64,000 nt of DNA from Breznakia pachnodae (lineage in GTDB: Bacteria; Bacillota_I; Bacilli_A; Erysipelotrichales; Erysipelotrichaceae). Within the stretch, counting starts at the first letter, position 1; every line of letters starts with the position of its first letter. The notes beneath the pieces are model-generated. The model searched no databases and had not been told where the DNA came from. It saw only the letters and a list, made by a program, of their open reading frames with translations. Positions 28,195 through 37,319 of this stretch are shown piece after piece. The stretch covers positions 1 through 64,000 of the forward strand of contig NZ_JAUSUR010000006.1 of assembly GCF_030814225.1 (NCBI RefSeq). The letters run 5' to 3'. A program made the position numbers and the translations under genes.

Positions 28195-28366
28195 AAATCC
28201 CTCCTGAAATTATGACTCCCTCTATGTACTAATCACACCTAATAGTCAGTAAAGGGATTGCTTCACTATTAAGTGTTTGGAAAGCATTTATTCAATCAAA
28301 TTAATTTAAAAGAAAGATAATCCATGCTATACTTACAACGCATAAAATGTAGGTAGCATAGTAAGG

Positions 28367-28391
28367 TTCATAAATTATTTACATTTATGAA
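28367..28391 (+). repeat. left recombination site of the invertible segment
   Basis: A 25-bp site made of arm TTCATAAAT, 7-bp core TATTTAC and arm ATTTATGAA. The arms are perfectly inverted. Its reverse complement matches the site at 28545-28569 at 23 of 25 positions, including the whole asymmetric core, so the two sites are in inverted orientation. Confidence 0.8.
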
Positions 28392-28557
28392 TTGTTTTAT
28401 TCAAAATACTGCAATTCTCCATTAAATATGCACAAAATGTTGTTTTGGCATATTGCTTTTTGCCTTTTTTGTGTGTATAATACACTCGTAAAGATATTTA
28501 TTCTTTCAATCATAAGAAAAAGCAAAAATATATCATTAAATAAGTTCGTAAATGTAA
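28379..28557. other. predicted invertible DNA segment (phase switch)
   Basis: About 180 bp between the centres of two inverted 25-bp sites. It holds a promoter that now points right, away from the dockerin/cohesin operon and into a terminator. Inversion would point it left, placing its start roughly 250 bp before the dockerin gene ATG. A tyrosine recombinase gene begins about 95 bp to the right. The 469-bp gap between 28194 and 28664 is therefore filled by switch elements rather than a gene. Confidence 0.7.
28454..28489 (+). promoter_or_regulatory. promoter inside the invertible segment
   Basis: TTGCTT (28454-28459), a 17-bp spacer and a perfect TATAAT (28477-28482), with the predicted start near 28489. 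In the present orientation the transcript would be only about 89 nt, ending at the hairpin at 28542-28577. Confidence 0.75.
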
Positions 28558-28577
28558 ATAATTTACGAACTTTTTTT
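28542..28577 (+). terminator. terminator built on the right recombination site
   Basis: The right 25-bp site with three extra flanking base pairs (12-bp stem arms) plus seven Ts forms a good rho-independent terminator for rightward transcription. It insulates the recombinase gene from the switch promoter. Confidence 0.8.
28545..28569 (-). repeat. right recombination site of the invertible segment
   Basis: Arm TTCGTAAAT, core GTAAATA and arm ATTTACGAA. It differs from the reverse complement of the left site only by a symmetric A-to-G pair at positions 4 and 22. An identical 7-bp core in opposite orientation is what a tyrosine recombinase needs to invert the DNA between two sites. Confidence 0.8.
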
Positions 28578-28663
28578 GATTATTACGCAACTCCTTTTCA
28601 CAGTTAGCTATAATAGAATGAATGAGTTATAAAAATATAACTCTAAATGAAGGGGGCTTAAAA

Positions 28664-29650
28664 ATGAAAGAATCGATTAACAGAAACACAAATTATGTAT
28701 TGTTTACTGAATATTGGTTAAAGAACTACAAGAAACTTCAACTGAAGGAAACAACGTATTCAATTTACCAGTATCGATGTGAGAAGTATGTATTTCCTTA
28801 TTTTGATCGGTATAAAATAAAGGAAATCAATGTTTTTCATTTGCAGGAATTTGTAAATCATCTTTTAACACAGGGCAGAGAATTAAGTTCACAGACAATT
28901 TATGGAATTATTAACATTATGAAACAGTCACTGGAGTTCTGTAAGAGTATTGACATTATACCGAGCAATCCATGTGACAATGTAGTGATTCCCAAGCGGT
29001 TATATCGCAGAAAGGTTCTTGCGTTATCGTTTGAACAACAGCAACATTTAATCGAAGTATTACATCAGGGTTACAATGAAAAGAGTTTATGTGTAGAATT
29101 GGCTTTAGTTACAGGCATGAGAATTGGTGAGTTATGTGCATTAAAGTGGGAAAATGTCGATTTCATCAACAAAACAATTAAAGTAAGGGCAACAATTCAA
29201 AGAATAAAAACCAAGCATTCCACAAAAGTAATCGAGGTACTACCAAAGAATACAACTTCATATCGAAAGATACCAGTTACTGATGAATACTGTAAGCTTT
29301 TAAAAGATATAAAGCAGAAACAACAAAATTCACCTTATGTCTTTTCTAAAAATGCGCAGAAACCATTGGATGTAAGAACCATACAAAAGTATTTTAAAAA
29401 GGTATCGCAGAAAGCAGATATCTACAATGTAGGTTTTCACTCACTGCGGCATACGTTTGCGACAAGAGCATTAGAATCAGGGATGGATATTAAAACATTA
29501 AGTAGTTTATTAGGGCATAGTAATATCCAGACAACTTTGAACATTTATGTTCATACGCAAGACACCCAAAAGACAAAACAGATTGAACAACTGATGAATT
29601 ATATACAGTTGTCACCATCTCAAATACAACAAAGGAGCGCTTCAAATTAG
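28664..29650 (+). CDS. tyrosine recombinase, probable DNA invertase
   Basis: A 328-residue phage-integrase-family enzyme. The N-terminal core-binding SAM-like domain (about 10-95) precedes the catalytic domain with R153 (TGMRIGEL), H259-x-x-R262 (HSLRHTFA), H285 (LLGHS) and nucleophile Y295 (LNIY). All key residues are present. The start at 28664 follows AGGGGG; an upstream ATG lacks a ribosome site. No other mobile-element genes are nearby, and it sits beside inverted recombination sites, so promoter inversion is the likely job. It ends in a strong terminator. Confidence 0.9.
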   Translation: MKESINRNTNYVLFTEYWLKNYKKLQLKETTYSIYQYRCEKYVFPYFDRYKIKEINVFHLQEFVNHLLTQGRELSSQTIYGIINIMKQSLEFCKSIDIIPSNPCDNVVIPKRLYRRKVLALSFEQQQHLIEVLHQGYNEKSLCVELALVTGMRIGELCALKWENVDFINKTIKVRATIQRIKTKHSTKVIEVLPKNTTSYRKIPVTDEYCKLLKDIKQKQQNSPYVFSKNAQKPLDVRTIQKYFKKVSQKADIYNVGFHSLRHTFATRALESGMDIKTLSSLLGHSNIQTTLNIYVHTQDTQKTKQIEQLMNYIQLSPSQIQQRSASN

Positions 29651-29668
29651 CGCTCCTTCTTATTTTTT
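29634..29668 (+). terminator. recombinase gene terminator
   Basis: GGAGCGCT and AGCGCTCC form an 8-bp G/C-rich stem followed by a T-rich run. Confidence 0.9.
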
Positions 29669-29970
29669 ATTGTATCCTTTACATGCGAAACCGCCAGTAT
29701 CGGATGATGCAGTAACATTCTGGGTCCTGAAAACTTCATTACACTGCGAATCGCTTCACGTTTCTCTTTCTGATAACAATGCACCTTACAAGAGGAACAA
29801 AAAGTTTTTGTATCCTTAAATGGACATTTATCAATTCGCATTAGTGCATAATCAAGTAATTGTTTACAATCACTACACATTTCTTTCTGCTTATGATTTT
29901 TCTTACAATACAATTCAACCATAAACGTAATTGTTTTCTTTTCTTGCTTCGTTTTTGAATCTACACTCAT
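29647..29970 (-). CDS. nitrous oxide-stimulated promoter family (YgbA-like) protein
   Basis: A 107-residue cysteine-rich cytoplasmic protein. The family pattern is clear: [12 protein letters not shown], then CPF...CSSCKVHCY and [13 protein letters not shown]. In enterobacteria ygbA is induced by nitrosative stress. Its cysteines suggest metal or Fe-S binding. It overlaps the upstream ABC gene by 4 bp and is the last gene of the ybaN-cydDC-like operon, under an iron-box promoter. Confidence 0.85.
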   Translation of the reverse strand: MSVDSKTKQEKKTITFMVELYCKKNHKQKEMCSDCKQLLDYALMRIDKCPFKDTKTFCSSCKVHCYQKEKREAIRSVMKFSGPRMLLHHPILAVSHVKDTIKNKKER

Positions 29971-31622
29971 GACGCCTTTACTGCCTTCACATCAATTACT
30001 TCATCAGCAATCTTCAGTGATGATGCGCGATGACTGACAAGCAGAACCGTTTTATCTTTCGTATGTTCTTTTACTGCTTTCATAATAATTGCTTCATTCA
30101 GACTATCCAGATTACTTGTTGGTTCATCCAACAATAATAAGTCTGTATCATGCAGAAACGCTCTTGCAATTCCCATACGTTGTTTCTGCCCACCTGACAA
30201 TCTGGAACCAAGATTTCCTACATTCGTCTCATAACCTTCTTCTAACGTAGTTATAAACTCATGAATATTGGCTTTCTTACAAGCTTCAATAACTTCATCA
30301 TCACTTGCTTCTGGTTTAGCTACCTTAATATTATTAAGAATTGTATCATTAAACAAATAGGTTTCCTGAGTTACATAACTTTCAATCTTACGAATTCCCG
30401 ATGTACTCCATTCACGAATATCACTACCACTAATTGACACTGTTCCTTGTTGAGAATCAAAGAAGCGCATCAGCAATTTCAATAATGTTGATTTACCACT
30501 TCCACTCTTCCCTTTGATACCAATGATTTTATTCTTTGAGATTGAAAGACTAACATCTTTTAATACCGCTTCATCATCATAAGCAAACGTAACATTATCA
30601 ACTGCAGCACCTTCATATGCTTTATTGACACCATCTTTTACTTCCTTAATTTGTGGTTCTTCTTCCAGTAAACTCAACACTCGCTCTCCACTTGCGAAGG
30701 TAACAACTAAGTTATTTGCAAGGTTAGATAATGCAGTAACTGGTCCAAATGAACTTGCCATTGCAACAGTTGCAATTAATACAACACCAAATGTTAGTTC
30801 TCCTTTTGTATATAACCAAGCAGATAAAGCAAACATTGAAAGCGTAAAGAACATAATCACAAAATCCGTTAATGCTTTTGATGTTCCTTCTGCTTTCTTT
30901 AGTTTCTTACTTACTTTATTATATTCCGTACTTTTATCAATCAGTTCTTCAATTCTTTCATTACTGCGTTGGAACTGCATAATTTCTTTCATACCATTTA
31001 CACATTCCAAAACATAACTATTCAAAGAACCAAATTGCTCACGTTGTTCAAGTCCATCATCTTTTCCTACTTTCGAAGTATAGACAGGTAGAATCACTCC
31101 AACTACAATGTATGCAATTGCTGCTAATCCACCTAATAATGGATGAAAACTTGTAATATAGATAATCATAATAATTGAAACAATAATTGCAATTAATACT
31201 GGTGATATCGTATGAGCATAGAACACCTCTAACAACTCTACATCACTTGTAATCATTGAAACTAAGTTTCCTTTTTCTTTTGTTTCTAATTTTGCTGGTG
31301 CTAATTCACGCAACTTACGAAATACACGATCACGAATAATTGCCAATAACTTAAATGCAATATAGTGATTGGATGCCTGTTCTCCATAACGTAAGAATCC
31401 TCGCACTACACCACAAACTATTAAAATCGCAAACAATAACGTTAATCGTTCAGTATTAGAAGATAAAATATCTACAACTGCTTGTGCACCAAGTACACTA
31501 ATCGAAATTGATGCTAAGAATCCCAGTACCCCTAAGATTACCGCAGCAAACATAACGAATATCATTGATTTTACTAAACCAATCAGACCCATTACAATCT
31601 TAATTCCACTTCTTCTACGCAT
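29967..31622 (-). CDS. CydC-like ABC transporter, permease and ATPase
   Basis: A 551-residue fused half-transporter: six membrane segments (about 1-310), then an ATPase with GKSGSGKST, LSGGQKQR and LLLDEPTSNLD. It forms a heterodimer with the upstream CydD-like gene, which it overlaps by 8 bp. CydDC exports cysteine/glutathione and supports cytochrome assembly; the heme context here makes heme or thiol export possible. The start at 31622 is set by a full AGGAGGTGA. Confidence 0.8.
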   Translation of the reverse strand: MRRRSGIKIVMGLIGLVKSMIFVMFAAVILGVLGFLASISISVLGAQAVVDILSSNTERLTLLFAILIVCGVVRGFLRYGEQASNHYIAFKLLAIIRDRVFRKLRELAPAKLETKEKGNLVSMITSDVELLEVFYAHTISPVLIAIIVSIIMIIYITSFHPLLGGLAAIAYIVVGVILPVYTSKVGKDDGLEQREQFGSLNSYVLECVNGMKEIMQFQRSNERIEELIDKSTEYNKVSKKLKKAEGTSKALTDFVIMFFTLSMFALSAWLYTKGELTFGVVLIATVAMASSFGPVTALSNLANNLVVTFASGERVLSLLEEEPQIKEVKDGVNKAYEGAAVDNVTFAYDDEAVLKDVSLSISKNKIIGIKGKSGSGKSTLLKLLMRFFDSQQGTVSISGSDIREWSTSGIRKIESYVTQETYLFNDTILNNIKVAKPEASDDEVIEACKKANIHEFITTLEEGYETNVGNLGSRLSGGQKQRMGIARAFLHDTDLLLLDEPTSNLDSLNEAIIMKAVKEHTKDKTVLLVSHRASSLKIADEVIDVKAVKAS

Positions 31623-33354
31623 GAGTTTCACCTCCTGTATAAGCTTCAAATGACATCTGTACATCATTCATTTCCTTATACAATCCAGATTGGCTATACA
31701 GTTGCTGATGGGTTCCCTGTTCAACAATCGCTCCATCTTTCATTACATAAATAATATCTGCATCATGAACATTTGCCAGACGATGAGAAATAAAGATAAC
31801 AATTTTCTCTTTTGCAAGTTTGTGAATTACATTCACAATATCAAGTTCACTCTCTACATCAATATTTGAAGTAGCTTCATCAAATATATACACTGAAGAA
31901 TCATGAAGAAGTGCACGAGCCAACGCCAGACGTTGTGCCTGACCTCCTGACAGGTTGCTTCCTTTTTCCATCAACTTTGTATGCAATCCATCCTGCGTTT
32001 TCAAATACTCCGACAGATTTACAATATCCAGTGCCTGCCACATTTCATCTTCGCTCGCTTTTGGATTTCCATCTAAAAGTGCAGAATACACCGTTCCTTT
32101 AAATAAATAATTATAGTCTTCTATTTTGGTAATTTGTTCATGCAGACTTGTGAAATCAATCGTATTCACTTCTTTACCATTTAATAAGATATTTCCTTTA
32201 TACTCATCATACCCGCCAGTTAATAATGTTGATAATGTAGATTTACCACATCCGGATTCACCTACAAAAGCATATAATCCATTATCTTTAAACTCAACAT
32301 TAATTCCTTTCAATACATCTTTCTTATCATCATAAGAATACACAAGTTCTTTCACTTCAACTGTTTTGATTTTATCATCTACATTATTTGTTCGCTTATC
32401 AGAAATTGGTGCATCTAAGAAACTAAATATTTTCTTGCTCGCTGCATTTCCATTCATTGCAATATGAAAGAACGAACCTAACAAACGTAATGGAATAAAA
32501 AATTCAGCTGATAACATAATCATCATAAATGTTTCACCAATTGTAATCTCATTATTATTGAATGCAATTAGCGAGAACACAATCCCTACAGCAGCTCCAC
32601 CAAAGGCAACTAAGTCCATAATACTGATTGAGTTTAACTGCATTACCAATACCTTCATTGTTACTTTTCTAAAGTTCTCTGCTTCTTCATTCATTTTCTC
32701 TTGTTGTTCTTTATCGCTCTCATATATTTTTAGCGTAGTTAATCCACGAATATTATCTAAGAAGCGATCACCAAGATTTGCATACATTCCCCAGTACTTA
32801 CTTAATAACTTCTTCGCAAACTTCTGTACCATCACAATTGACATTGGAATAATAGGTACACAGATAAACAATACAATTGCTGCCTTAAAACTAATTGTAG
32901 ATAATACTATAAACAGTGTAAGTGGCGCTAATAAACTATAGAAGAACTGTGGCATATAGCGTCCAAAGTACGTTTCTAACTGATCAACACCTTCTACGGT
33001 TAACTGAACCAATTCAGCATTCTTTAGTTCTTTCTGATTCGTTCTATTTAGTAAAAATAACTTTTCAAATATTTGTTTTCTAAGATTCAACTTAATATCC
33101 TTTGATGCCAGATAAGACATTCTCGTCATTAACTTATCCATAACAAAACGAATAACTAAACATCCTGCTACAATTGCAAACGAAATTATAATTGTATCTT
33201 CTTTTAATACATCTGCATACAAGTCATTAAATATATTGGCAATAACCCCTATCAAGACAATCTGTGCCAACAAACTAATCCATTGGCACAGTACTTGATA
33301 ATATATATATTTCTTGCTGTCAGCTGCACTTTGAAGCAACCGTTTATTTATCAT
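31615..33354 (-). CDS. CydD-like ABC transporter, permease and ATPase
   Basis: A 579-residue half-transporter with six membrane segments and an ATPase (GESGCGKST, NLSGGQAQRLALARA, FDEATSNID). The segment LETYFGRYMPQFFYSLLAPL resembles the CydD membrane domain. It is encoded between the ybaN-type gene (11-bp overlap) and its CydC-like partner. The exported molecule is inferred, not seen. Confidence 0.8.
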   Translation of the reverse strand: MINKRLLQSAADSKKYIYYQVLCQWISLLAQIVLIGVIANIFNDLYADVLKEDTIIISFAIVAGCLVIRFVMDKLMTRMSYLASKDIKLNLRKQIFEKLFLLNRTNQKELKNAELVQLTVEGVDQLETYFGRYMPQFFYSLLAPLTLFIVLSTISFKAAIVLFICVPIIPMSIVMVQKFAKKLLSKYWGMYANLGDRFLDNIRGLTTLKIYESDKEQQEKMNEEAENFRKVTMKVLVMQLNSISIMDLVAFGGAAVGIVFSLIAFNNNEITIGETFMMIMLSAEFFIPLRLLGSFFHIAMNGNAASKKIFSFLDAPISDKRTNNVDDKIKTVEVKELVYSYDDKKDVLKGINVEFKDNGLYAFVGESGCGKSTLSTLLTGGYDEYKGNILLNGKEVNTIDFTSLHEQITKIEDYNYLFKGTVYSALLDGNPKASEDEMWQALDIVNLSEYLKTQDGLHTKLMEKGSNLSGGQAQRLALARALLHDSSVYIFDEATSNIDVESELDIVNVIHKLAKEKIVIFISHRLANVHDADIIYVMKDGAIVEQGTHQQLYSQSGLYKEMNDVQMSFEAYTGGETHA

Positions 33355-33733
33355 AAACCGTTCCCTCTTCTCCTGCTTTAATTGTCTTGATTCTAAATAT
33401 AAAATAATAATATTTAATGATCATCAAAACAATGATAGTTGCTCTTCCATAGATGTTATTCATCATGAAAAAGGCAATCATTAACATCGTACTGGCAAAT
33501 GCCAGTAATGTCACTTTTGTCTTCAAAGTCATTGATCTGGTTTGAACAAAATCATGAATATGATTCTTATAGATACTTGTTCCCATAAACCAATCACGTG
33601 CTCTATCCGAACTACGAGTAAAGCAATATAAAGCTACCAATAAAAATGGTGTTGTTGGTAAGATTGGTAATACAATTCCAATACACCCGATAGCTGTCAT
33701 AATCATTCCTAATACAAAGTAAACTACTTTCAT
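33344..33733 (-). CDS. YbaN family (DUF454) membrane protein
   Basis: A 129-residue inner-membrane protein. It has N-terminal membrane segments with GCIGIVLPILPTTPFLLVALYCF, the DUF454 signature, and a C-terminal hydrophobic pair. Genes of this family often sit with CydDC-like and heme/iron genes. It is the first gene of its operon, 12-36 bp after a DtxR-type iron box. Confidence 0.85.
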   Translation of the reverse strand: MKVVYFVLGMIMTAIGCIGIVLPILPTTPFLLVALYCFTRSSDRARDWFMGTSIYKNHIHDFVQTRSMTLKTKVTLLAFASTMLMIAFFMMNNIYGRATIIVLMIIKYYYFIFRIKTIKAGEEGTVYDK

Positions 33734-33750
33734 AACTACCTCTCTTTTAG

Positions 33751-33800
33751 TTAGATTAAACTAACATATAAATGTTAACATTCACTAACTTTTGTGTCAA
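33751..33800 (-). promoter_or_regulatory. iron-box promoter of the ybaN operon
   Basis: On the minus strand: -35 TTGACA (33795-33800), a 17-bp spacer and -10 TAACAT (33772-33777). Directly downstream (33751-33769) is a 19-bp element agreeing at about 14 positions with the DtxR/IdeR consensus half-sites TTAGGTTAG/CTAACCTAA. Related elements precede two other operons in this region. Confidence 0.65.
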
Positions 33801-33823
33801 TAATATAAAAATAAAATTCATTC

Positions 33824-34603
33824 TTATACTGTTAATACTACTTTTCTTCCTTCGTGTTCAAACAAAGCAAGTTTCTTTTGAAATGCAGATTCTAAATTCA
33901 CATCATTGATTACACTTTCTGGTGTTCCCTGATGAATCTTATTGGAATCTTTTTCGAATAAGACAATTTCATCACTATAATGTACTGCCTGATTAATATC
34001 ATGCAAAATCATAATAATTGTCTTTTGATATGTTTTATTTAATTCTTTGATTAACTTCAACACCTCAATCTGATAATGAATATCCAGATAGGTTGTTGGC
34101 TCATCAAATAAAATAATTTCGGTATCTTGAGCTAACGCCATTGCAATCCATACTCGTTGTTTTTGTCCTCCAGATAATTCAGAGAATCTTCGTTTCTTTA
34201 ACGATAATAAATCACTGACCTGCAATGCCCATTCAATTTTTTCTAAATCTTCTTTAGAATTATTGGATTGTAATCCACGATGTGGAATCCGTCCATATCC
34301 AACAAGATCTTCTACACTAATATCGTCCGGTGCAGTATTTTGCTGGTGTACAATTGCAATCTTTTTCGCAAATTCCTTGCGACCATATTCACTATACCCT
34401 TGCCCATTTAGATACATCTCACCTTCATTCGGTGTCATGTGCTTATTAAGCAAATATAGTAAAGTTGTTTTTCCACATCCATTCGCTCCTAGAAAAGTAG
34501 TAATCTTCTTCTCTTTGATTGTGATTGTTAAATCATCAAGAACATATTCTTTATCATATTTAAAGCGAATATTCTTTATTTGTATTATATCTTTATTTTC
34601 CAT
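33824..34603 (-). CDS. heme/iron-complex ABC transporter ATPase
   Basis: A 259-residue FecE/BtuD-type ATPase: GANGCGKTT (Walker A), LSGGQKQRVWIAMALAQ (signature) and LFDEPTTYLD (Walker B). The start at 34603 follows GAGTGAT by 7 nt. It overlaps the permease stop by 11 bp. It energises uptake through the FecCD permease from the IsdE-like lipoprotein. Confidence 0.92.
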   Translation of the reverse strand: MENKDIIQIKNIRFKYDKEYVLDDLTITIKEKKITTFLGANGCGKTTLLYLLNKHMTPNEGEMYLNGQGYSEYGRKEFAKKIAIVHQQNTAPDDISVEDLVGYGRIPHRGLQSNNSKEDLEKIEWALQVSDLLSLKKRRFSELSGGQKQRVWIAMALAQDTEIILFDEPTTYLDIHYQIEVLKLIKELNKTYQKTIIMILHDINQAVHYSDEIVLFEKDSNKIHQGTPESVINDVNLESAFQKKLALFEHEGRKVVLTV

Positions 34604-35600
34604 ACACATCATCACTCTTTTTCAATAAAATTATAAACAATGGTCCACCAACTAATGACATCAGTATCGCTGCAGATATCTCATACGGAGGCATAATTAA
34701 TCTTCCAACTGTATCAGCCAACAAAAGTAGAAACGCTCCAAGTAACATGCTAAATGGAATCAGATGTTTATGGTTTGATCCTACACATAAGCGAGCAATA
34801 TGTGGTGCAATTAATCCCAGAAATGAAATAACCCCTACAATCGCAGTGGAGATACTTGCCAGTAGTACAGAGATAAACATTAAGAAGATTCTTATTTTAT
34901 TCACCTGTACCCCAAGTGATTGAATTGTTTTATCTTCTAATGCCATTAGATCACATGCCTTTACACTAAATAGTGACAATACGAATCCAATACAACTATA
35001 GAACACAATCATATTTACATCATTCCACGTTTTCAGTGTAATGTTTGCTTCCACAATACTAGCTACACCTGATTGTCCACTTCCAGAAAACAACTCAATT
35101 AATGCAGTGCAAACCGCATTAACAGCAATCCCTGTCAGAATCACTCGTAATGGTTTCATTCCTGATTTCCATGACAGAAGATATAAAATTACACTAGTAA
35201 TCAGACCTCCAATAAAGGCAAAGATAGGAATCTGAAAATACATACCTGGAAATAAGGACGCAACAATCACTGTAGCCAGTGATGCTCCACTCGAGATTCC
35301 AATAATTGATGGATCCGCCAAAGGATTTCGTAATACTGCCTGAAGAATTACCCCGGCAACAGCTAGAGATGCACCCGCAAACATCGCAATAAAGACTCTT
35401 GGAAACCGTAAATCTACAATTGATGCAACATTGCGGTCATACTCCACAAACAATCCTTTAAATAATTCTATTGGTGTGACTTTAATTGAACCTGAATTGA
35501 TTGCAATAAAGAATAAAGCAATCAGGGCAACTACAAGTAGTATCGTTAATAATTTCTTGTTTTTAATTAATCGCTTACTTGCTGCCATAGAATAATTCAT
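34593..35600 (-). CDS. heme/iron-complex ABC transporter permease (FecCD family)
   Basis: A 335-residue integral membrane protein with about nine or ten segments. Family signatures are GASLAVAGVILQAVLRNPLA, then PSIIGISSGAS, and LGLIAPHIARLCVG near the C-terminus. It overlaps the binding-protein gene by 26 bp; an ATG four codons later would shorten the overlap, and neither start has a strong ribosome site. Substrate heme is inferred from neighbours. Confidence 0.92.
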   Translation of the reverse strand: MNYSMAASKRLIKNKKLLTILLVVALIALFFIAINSGSIKVTPIELFKGLFVEYDRNVASIVDLRFPRVFIAMFAGASLAVAGVILQAVLRNPLADPSIIGISSGASLATVIVASLFPGMYFQIPIFAFIGGLITSVILYLLSWKSGMKPLRVILTGIAVNAVCTALIELFSGSGQSGVASIVEANITLKTWNDVNMIVFYSCIGFVLSLFSVKACDLMALEDKTIQSLGVQVNKIRIFLMFISVLLASISTAIVGVISFLGLIAPHIARLCVGSNHKHLIPFSMLLGAFLLLLADTVGRLIMPPYEISAAILMSLVGGPLFIILLKKSDDVYGK

Positions 35601-36429
35601 CCAATACTTCTAATGCTTTCTGATAATTGAAATTTGCACTCATTCCAAAGTATTCATTATCTAAGTCATATACTTTGTTATTGGTTACTGCATCAAAATG
35701 CTGCCAAATTTCATTTGTAGAAAATTCTTCTTCAAACATTACCTGAACATCTTCTGGTTGTGCATGAGATGTTCTTAAAATAATATCCGGGCTCTTTTCC
35801 AACATATCTTCAACATTTACATTTATAAAATCTTCTTCACTTTCCCCTGTATAAACATTCTTTCCACCTGCTAATTCTACCAAACTACCTACATAACTAT
35901 TTTCAGTTGCGACAACATAGGAACCAGGCAATCCCATAAGGATCAGAACACGTGGCCCTTCCCTATCTCCATTCTTTTCCTGATAGTCCTCCATATAAGT
36001 TTTGAAGTCATCTACCAATACTTGAGCTTCCTCTTCTTTTCCAATCAGTGCTCCCAATTCTTCAATTGATTTATACATTCCAGTAACACTTTTCAGGTTC
36101 ATGAATGCTGCATCAATTTTTGAATTACTGTAACGTTCTTTTAAATCACCTTCTAAACTATTTGGTGATAAAATCAATGTCGGATTTAAAGTTGATATAA
36201 TTTCCATATCTGGATTCATAGGCATTCCCACTTCATCCACTCCATCATATCGCTCTGGTAGTGTATATGTTTCTGATGTTGGAACCCCAACAACAGTATC
36301 CACTCCTAACTCATCTAAGATCTCTGCTATCGCTACTGAAGTAGTAACTATTCTTTCTTCACTTTGTTCTTCTTGACTGACGCATCCTGTGGTGAAAAGC
36401 AAGGCTGCCACTATTAACAACTTTTTCAT
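35575..36429 (-). CDS. isdE: IsdE-like heme-binding lipoprotein
   Basis: A 284-residue substrate-binding protein anchored by a lipid at C16 (LFTTGC). The fold is the BtuF/TroA type. It closely follows the IsdE pattern: GVPTSETYTLPERY, VGMPMNPDMEI and LMGLPGSYVVATENSYVG. In S. aureus IsdE heme is held by Met78 and His229; the equivalents here appear to be M71 and H222 (RTSHAQP). It receives heme from the NEAT/Shp proteins encoded just upstream. Confidence 0.9.
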   Translation of the reverse strand: MKKLLIVAALLFTTGCVSQEEQSEERIVTTSVAIAEILDELGVDTVVGVPTSETYTLPERYDGVDEVGMPMNPDMEIISTLNPTLILSPNSLEGDLKERYSNSKIDAAFMNLKSVTGMYKSIEELGALIGKEEEAQVLVDDFKTYMEDYQEKNGDREGPRVLILMGLPGSYVVATENSYVGSLVELAGGKNVYTGESEEDFINVNVEDMLEKSPDIILRTSHAQPEDVQVMFEEEFSTNEIWQHFDAVTNNKVYDLDNEYFGMSANFNYQKALEVLDELFYGSK

Positions 36430-37319
36430 TTTGCACCTCTAAACTTCTTTATATAAACAAAATAACCCAAACCAGCCAGACACACGACACCACCAAGAAT
36501 AATTCCCCATGGCATACTACTACCGTTGCTTGTCTTTTCTTTCTTTTGATTTTCATAAATCGTCAAACCTTCAGCCTTTTCATATAATTCATCAAATGAA
36601 CGAATCGAAATATCTTCAAGTTCTTTTTCTTCATCTTTTACTTCCGTTTCTGCATCAGCTGTTGTATTTTCAGCAGTTTGATTTTCAGCAGTTGAAGCAT
36701 TACCACTAGTATCTTGTGTAACCTGTTGCTGTTGTGTTTGATCACTGGCTGTTGACTGAGATACCATTAACGCATTAAAAACACCGGTTCCTGGTGTCAT
36801 CGATCCTGTATTTAGCTTTATAAAAAACTGGACTTCTCTTCCCATTGCATCAACATATAAAATAGGACTGATATATAAATCTACAGATACAACTTCAATA
36901 CGATAATGATTAACTGTATCACCATCCATAGTACTTGTTCCTGTAACTGTTGCTGGTGCATATTGATATCCACCACCTGCAGAAGTTTGGATATTCATAC
37001 TAACACTTGAAATGTTTGACATCTGTCCAATCCCAATTGTCACATATGTTTTCCCATTGACTTGTTCTACTAAAGCATATGTATCTACAATACTTGCACA
37101 CATACTTTCTCCTAAACTGATATTAGAACCACCATCAGCAGTTTGTCCTGTTTCAGGATTCACATATGCTGTTGTTCGTGATACTAAATACGCTCCATCC
37201 TCTACTGCATATAAAGGTTTTGAGTGCAATGCTAATACACTGATTAGCATCACACCCAAAAGAGATATTTTTAAACAAGTCTTAAGAAACTTATTGTTTT
37301 TTTGCTCTAGCAGTAACAT
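36426..37319 (-). CDS. Shp-like heme-binding surface protein
   Basis: A 297-residue exported protein with a signal peptide (about 12-38), a heme-binding domain (about 40-185) and a Gln/Thr/Glu-rich stalk. A C-terminal membrane segment (MPWGIILGGVVCLAGLGYF) with basic tail follows. The domain resembles streptococcal Shp, a NEAT-like protein that hands heme to the ABC lipoprotein; YVDAMGREVQFF matches the Shp signature region. Its start overlaps the NEAT gene and its stop overlaps isdE, so the three are tightly coupled. Confidence 0.8.
   Translation of the reverse strand: MLLLEQKNNKFLKTCLKISLLGVMLISVLALHSKPLYAVEDGAYLVSRTTAYVNPETGQTADGGSNISLGESMCASIVDTYALVEQVNGKTYVTIGIGQMSNISSVSMNIQTSAGGGYQYAPATVTGTSTMDGDTVNHYRIEVVSVDLYISPILYVDAMGREVQFFIKLNTGSMTPGTGVFNALMVSQSTASDQTQQQQVTQDTSGNASTAENQTAENTTADAETEVKDEEKELEDISIRSFDELYEKAEGLTIYENQKKEKTSNGSSMPWGIILGGVVCLAGLGYFVYIKKFRGAK

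Noticed and set aside
33280..33300. TGGCAC-N5-TTGAT, similar to a sigma-54 promoter
   Set aside because: It lies inside the CydD-like coding region, misses the conserved GC of the -12 element and drives nothing sensible.
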